A DNA stretch of 64,000 bases, from positions 1-64,000 of the forward strand of contig NZ_RCZD01000003.1 of the NCBI RefSeq assembly GCF_006438725.1, read 5' to 3'. Under the pieces are notes generated by a model, which was not told the origin of the DNA, searched no databases, and saw only the letters and a list, made by a program, of their open reading frames with translations. The stretch is from Ewingella americana (GTDB taxonomy: Bacteria; Pseudomonadota; Gammaproteobacteria; Enterobacterales; Enterobacteriaceae). Shown here piece after piece: positions 62,481 through 64,000 of the stretch. Each line of letters starts with the position of its first letter. Position 1 is the first letter of the stretch. The translations under genes and the position numbers were made by a program.

Positions 62481-63182
62481 TCACACCTCAATATCAAATA
62501 ACCGCCTCAGCGCCGCTTTACCGCTGGAGGTGATCGTTACTTCCCGGTAGCCCGGAACGCGCGTCAGCCAGCCCTTTTGTTCGCAGTGGGTGAAGAAAGC
62601 GGCTCCCGCATCGCCGCCGAGGTGAAAGCGCCTCTCGCTCCAGTCGAGGCAGCCGCAGCAGGCTTTGCGGCGTGTTTTGGTGTCGAGCACCACGCCGGAT
62701 GCCTGGAACTGTTTGCGGCCTTCGGACGTCATTGTATTCCCATCAGCCTCAAACCAGCCCCGGCTTACCATCACGTCATAAATCCTGACGGCAATTTCAC
62801 CGGCCAGATGGTCATAACAGGTGCGGGTGGCTCTTAACTGCAGCGGGGCGCGGGTTTGGGGGGCAGGGATTCTCTTCCATGAGATGCCCATCATCATTTC
62901 AATCAGCTCGGCAATATCATGCCCGGCCAGACGATAATAGCGGTGCCGCCCTTGCGAAAGACAGGTGACCAGTTTTTCACTGAACAGCCTGGCCAGATGT
63001 GCGCTGGCGGTGGAAGCAGCGACATCAGCCACGATGCTGAGCTCCGTCGCCGTCCATGCCCGGCCATCCATCAAAGCACAGAGCATTTTTATGCGCGACG
63101 GATCAGACATGGCAGCGGCAACCGCCGCCATGGAGAGCTCCAGTGAGTCATTGTCATCAATCGCTTCAATCTGTTTAAGCAT
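62481..63182 (-). CDS. ArsR-type transcriptional regulator with C-terminal domain
   Basis: A 233-residue regulator. The N-terminal ArsR winged helix (AAMSDPSRIKMLCALMDGRAWTATELSIVADVAASTASAHLARL, residues about 24-67) is followed by GRHRYYRLAG. The C-terminal half holds a CCGCLDWSERRFHLGGDAGAA motif seen in long ArsR-like proteins whose ligand is unknown; its cysteines could bind metal. It is the last gene of a probable three-gene operon with the ACT and ABM genes, two bases after the ACT gene. It may repress this operon. Confidence 0.72.
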   Translation of the reverse strand: MLKQIEAIDDNDSLELSMAAVAAAMSDPSRIKMLCALMDGRAWTATELSIVADVAASTASAHLARLFSEKLVTCLSQGRHRYYRLAGHDIAELIEMMMGISWKRIPAPQTRAPLQLRATRTCYDHLAGEIAVRIYDVMVSRGWFEADGNTMTSEGRKQFQASGVVLDTKTRRKACCGCLDWSERRFHLGGDAGAAFFTHCEQKGWLTRVPGYREVTITSSGKAALRRLFDIEV

Positions 63183-63184
63183 GT

Positions 63185-63577
63185 TTACTCAGCCTCAATG
63201 GCCCACTTTTCGGTGACTTTGCCTGCGATAATATCATTGTCGGTGATCAGAATAAGTCGGTTTGCGTGGTCACTGTATTGCGTCAGGATATTGATACCCT
63301 GTTTCGCCAGCGTTGCGGCTATTTCACCCAGCTCACCCGGACGTTCCTGCTTGAGTTTTCTGATCAACGGTTGATGAACATTGCGCACCTCAATTCCGGC
63401 ACTTTCCAGCACGGCTCTGGCTTTGTTGCCATCTTCAACCAGGAAGTGGGCATGGCACTCGGAGTCTGTGGTGAAAACTCCTCCGCCTTCCAGGCCCACG
63501 CCGTTACGTCCGAGTGTCGCGCCTAAAAGCGCCAGTTCACCGGGCTTATTGTTCAAAAGAACATGAATATCGTACAT
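63185..63577 (-). CDS. tandem ACT-domain protein
   Basis: A 130-residue protein containing two ACT-like halves: [34 protein letters not shown] and [42 protein letters not shown] domains bind amino acids and similar small molecules, usually at dimer interfaces, so this is probably a sensor. No catalytic domain is attached. It lies two bases before the ArsR-type gene and five bases after the ABM gene. Confidence 0.7.
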   Translation of the reverse strand: MYDIHVLLNNKPGELALLGATLGRNGVGLEGGGVFTTDSECHAHFLVEDGNKARAVLESAGIEVRNVHQPLIRKLKQERPGELGEIAATLAKQGINILTQYSDHANRLILITDNDIIAGKVTEKWAIEAE

Positions 63578-63582
63578 CTGTT

Positions 63583-63897
63583 TTATCCCCGGTTTTCTGA
63601 TGAGTAATCCCTGACGACGTGTGCAATGCGGATCCGGTAATAAGAAAAGATCGATTCACGCCCTTCAGCCTGAGCTTCCTGATGAAAGACATTTTTCTTC
63701 CACTCAAGTACTGACTCCTCATCCCGCCACCAGGATAACGACAGGATTTTTCCCTCAGTGCTCAGGCTCTGGAAACGCTCGATGGAAATAAAGCCTTCAA
63801 TGTCAGCCAGCAGGGGCTTTAATTCAGCAGCGAGCTGGAGGTAGCGCGCCTGTTTAGCCGGAACCGTATCCGCTTCGAATATTACTGCGATCATCAT
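63583..63897 (-). CDS. antibiotic biosynthesis monooxygenase (ABM) domain protein
   Basis: A 104-residue ABM-type protein starting [12 protein letters not shown]; the second ATG is equally possible. [15 protein letters not shown] and [44 protein letters not shown] are typical of this ferredoxin-like fold. Family members oxidise small aromatic molecules or degrade heme, though many have no known substrate. It is the first gene of the operon with the ACT and ArsR-type genes. The last 100 bases of the window upstream contain no further gene. Confidence 0.75.
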   Translation of the reverse strand: MMIAVIFEADTVPAKQARYLQLAAELKPLLADIEGFISIERFQSLSTEGKILSLSWWRDEESVLEWKKNVFHQEAQAEGRESIFSYYRIRIAHVVRDYSSENRG

Positions 63898-64000
63898 TCA
63901 TCTCTCTGGAGGGGGAATGAGCGCCACTTTACGGATTTAAAAACAGGATGCTTCGCTGGGGAGCGAAATGTGGGGGAAACAGGGGAATTCACTATCACTC

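Noticed and set aside
1-64000. CRISPR arrays.
   Set aside because: No series of regularly spaced direct repeats was seen; the only tandem array is the short 14-base repeat at 53829.

Overview
The window looks like chromosome from a Gram-negative enterobacterium of the order Enterobacterales, most like Yersiniaceae (Rahnella/Ewingella/Serratia type). This placement is inferred from gene content: a chromosomal csc sucrose locus, a complete enterobactin cluster, a CS1/alpha-type fimbrial operon, YagU and YncE. No rRNA or tRNA gene was seen to confirm it.

Layout. (1) 1-2.4 kb is insertion-sequence debris: an IS3-family transposase cut by the window start, a GNAT acetyltransferase, a DUF6434-like gene and a dead IS3-family element. 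(2) 2.66-7.4 kb holds yagU and the sucrose genes cscR, cscA and cscB, with two identical palindromic operators in front of cscB. (3) 7.5-14.2 kb holds a winged-helix-like regulator and a four-gene CS1-type chaperone-usher operon (chaperone, pilin, usher, tip adhesin). (4) 14.4-16.3 kb is decay: a gluconate-dehydrogenase-type operon that has lost its middle, and an ISL3-family transposase remnant. (5) 16.4-30.5 kb is a CP4/P4-type genomic island: two zinc-ribbon proteins, AlpA, a Gp2/YagK-like HUH-type protein, an AT-rich unknown gene, EcsC-like, DUF932, YaaW-like, WYL regulator, secreted protein, RadC-like, CbtA toxin and an unknown overlapping gene. It then carries LPS-core cargo (WaaQ-like heptosyltransferase and WaaL-like ligase) and a frameshifted DUF4942 gene. 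No integrase is visible. (6) 30.5-32.0 kb has remnants of a second element: an att-like string, a C4/ash-like region, an Nlp regulator, and a hicAB pair whose toxin carries an internal deletion. (7) 32.6-57.5 kb is iron acquisition: an O-methyltransferase, yncE, fepA, fes-ybdZ-entF, fepDGC, entS, fepB, entCEBAD, and a divergent TonB receptor / siderophore-interacting reductase pair. Matches to the Fur consensus lie in nearly every divergent gap. (8) 57.5-64 kb holds a small lipoprotein, an exported MsrA downstream of a deleted dipZ-like gene, an HNH nuclease, a MesD/MesX-type methionine synthase pair, and an ArsR-ACT-ABM operon.

How the genes work together. EntC, EntB and EntA make 2,3-dihydroxybenzoate. 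EntE, EntB, EntF, EntD and the MbtH-like YbdZ assemble enterobactin, and EntS exports it. FepA, FepB and FepDGC bring the ferric form in, and Fes hydrolyses it. The csc genes take up and split sucrose under CscR. The island carries toxin and regulatory genes plus genes that could remodel the LPS outer core.

The most unusual features are: CbtA without its usual CbeA antitoxin but overlapping an unknown gene; LPS genes inside a CP4-like island; a near-identical palindrome before both the LPS cargo and the hic remnant; and three separate genes decayed by internal deletions that left both ends in place.
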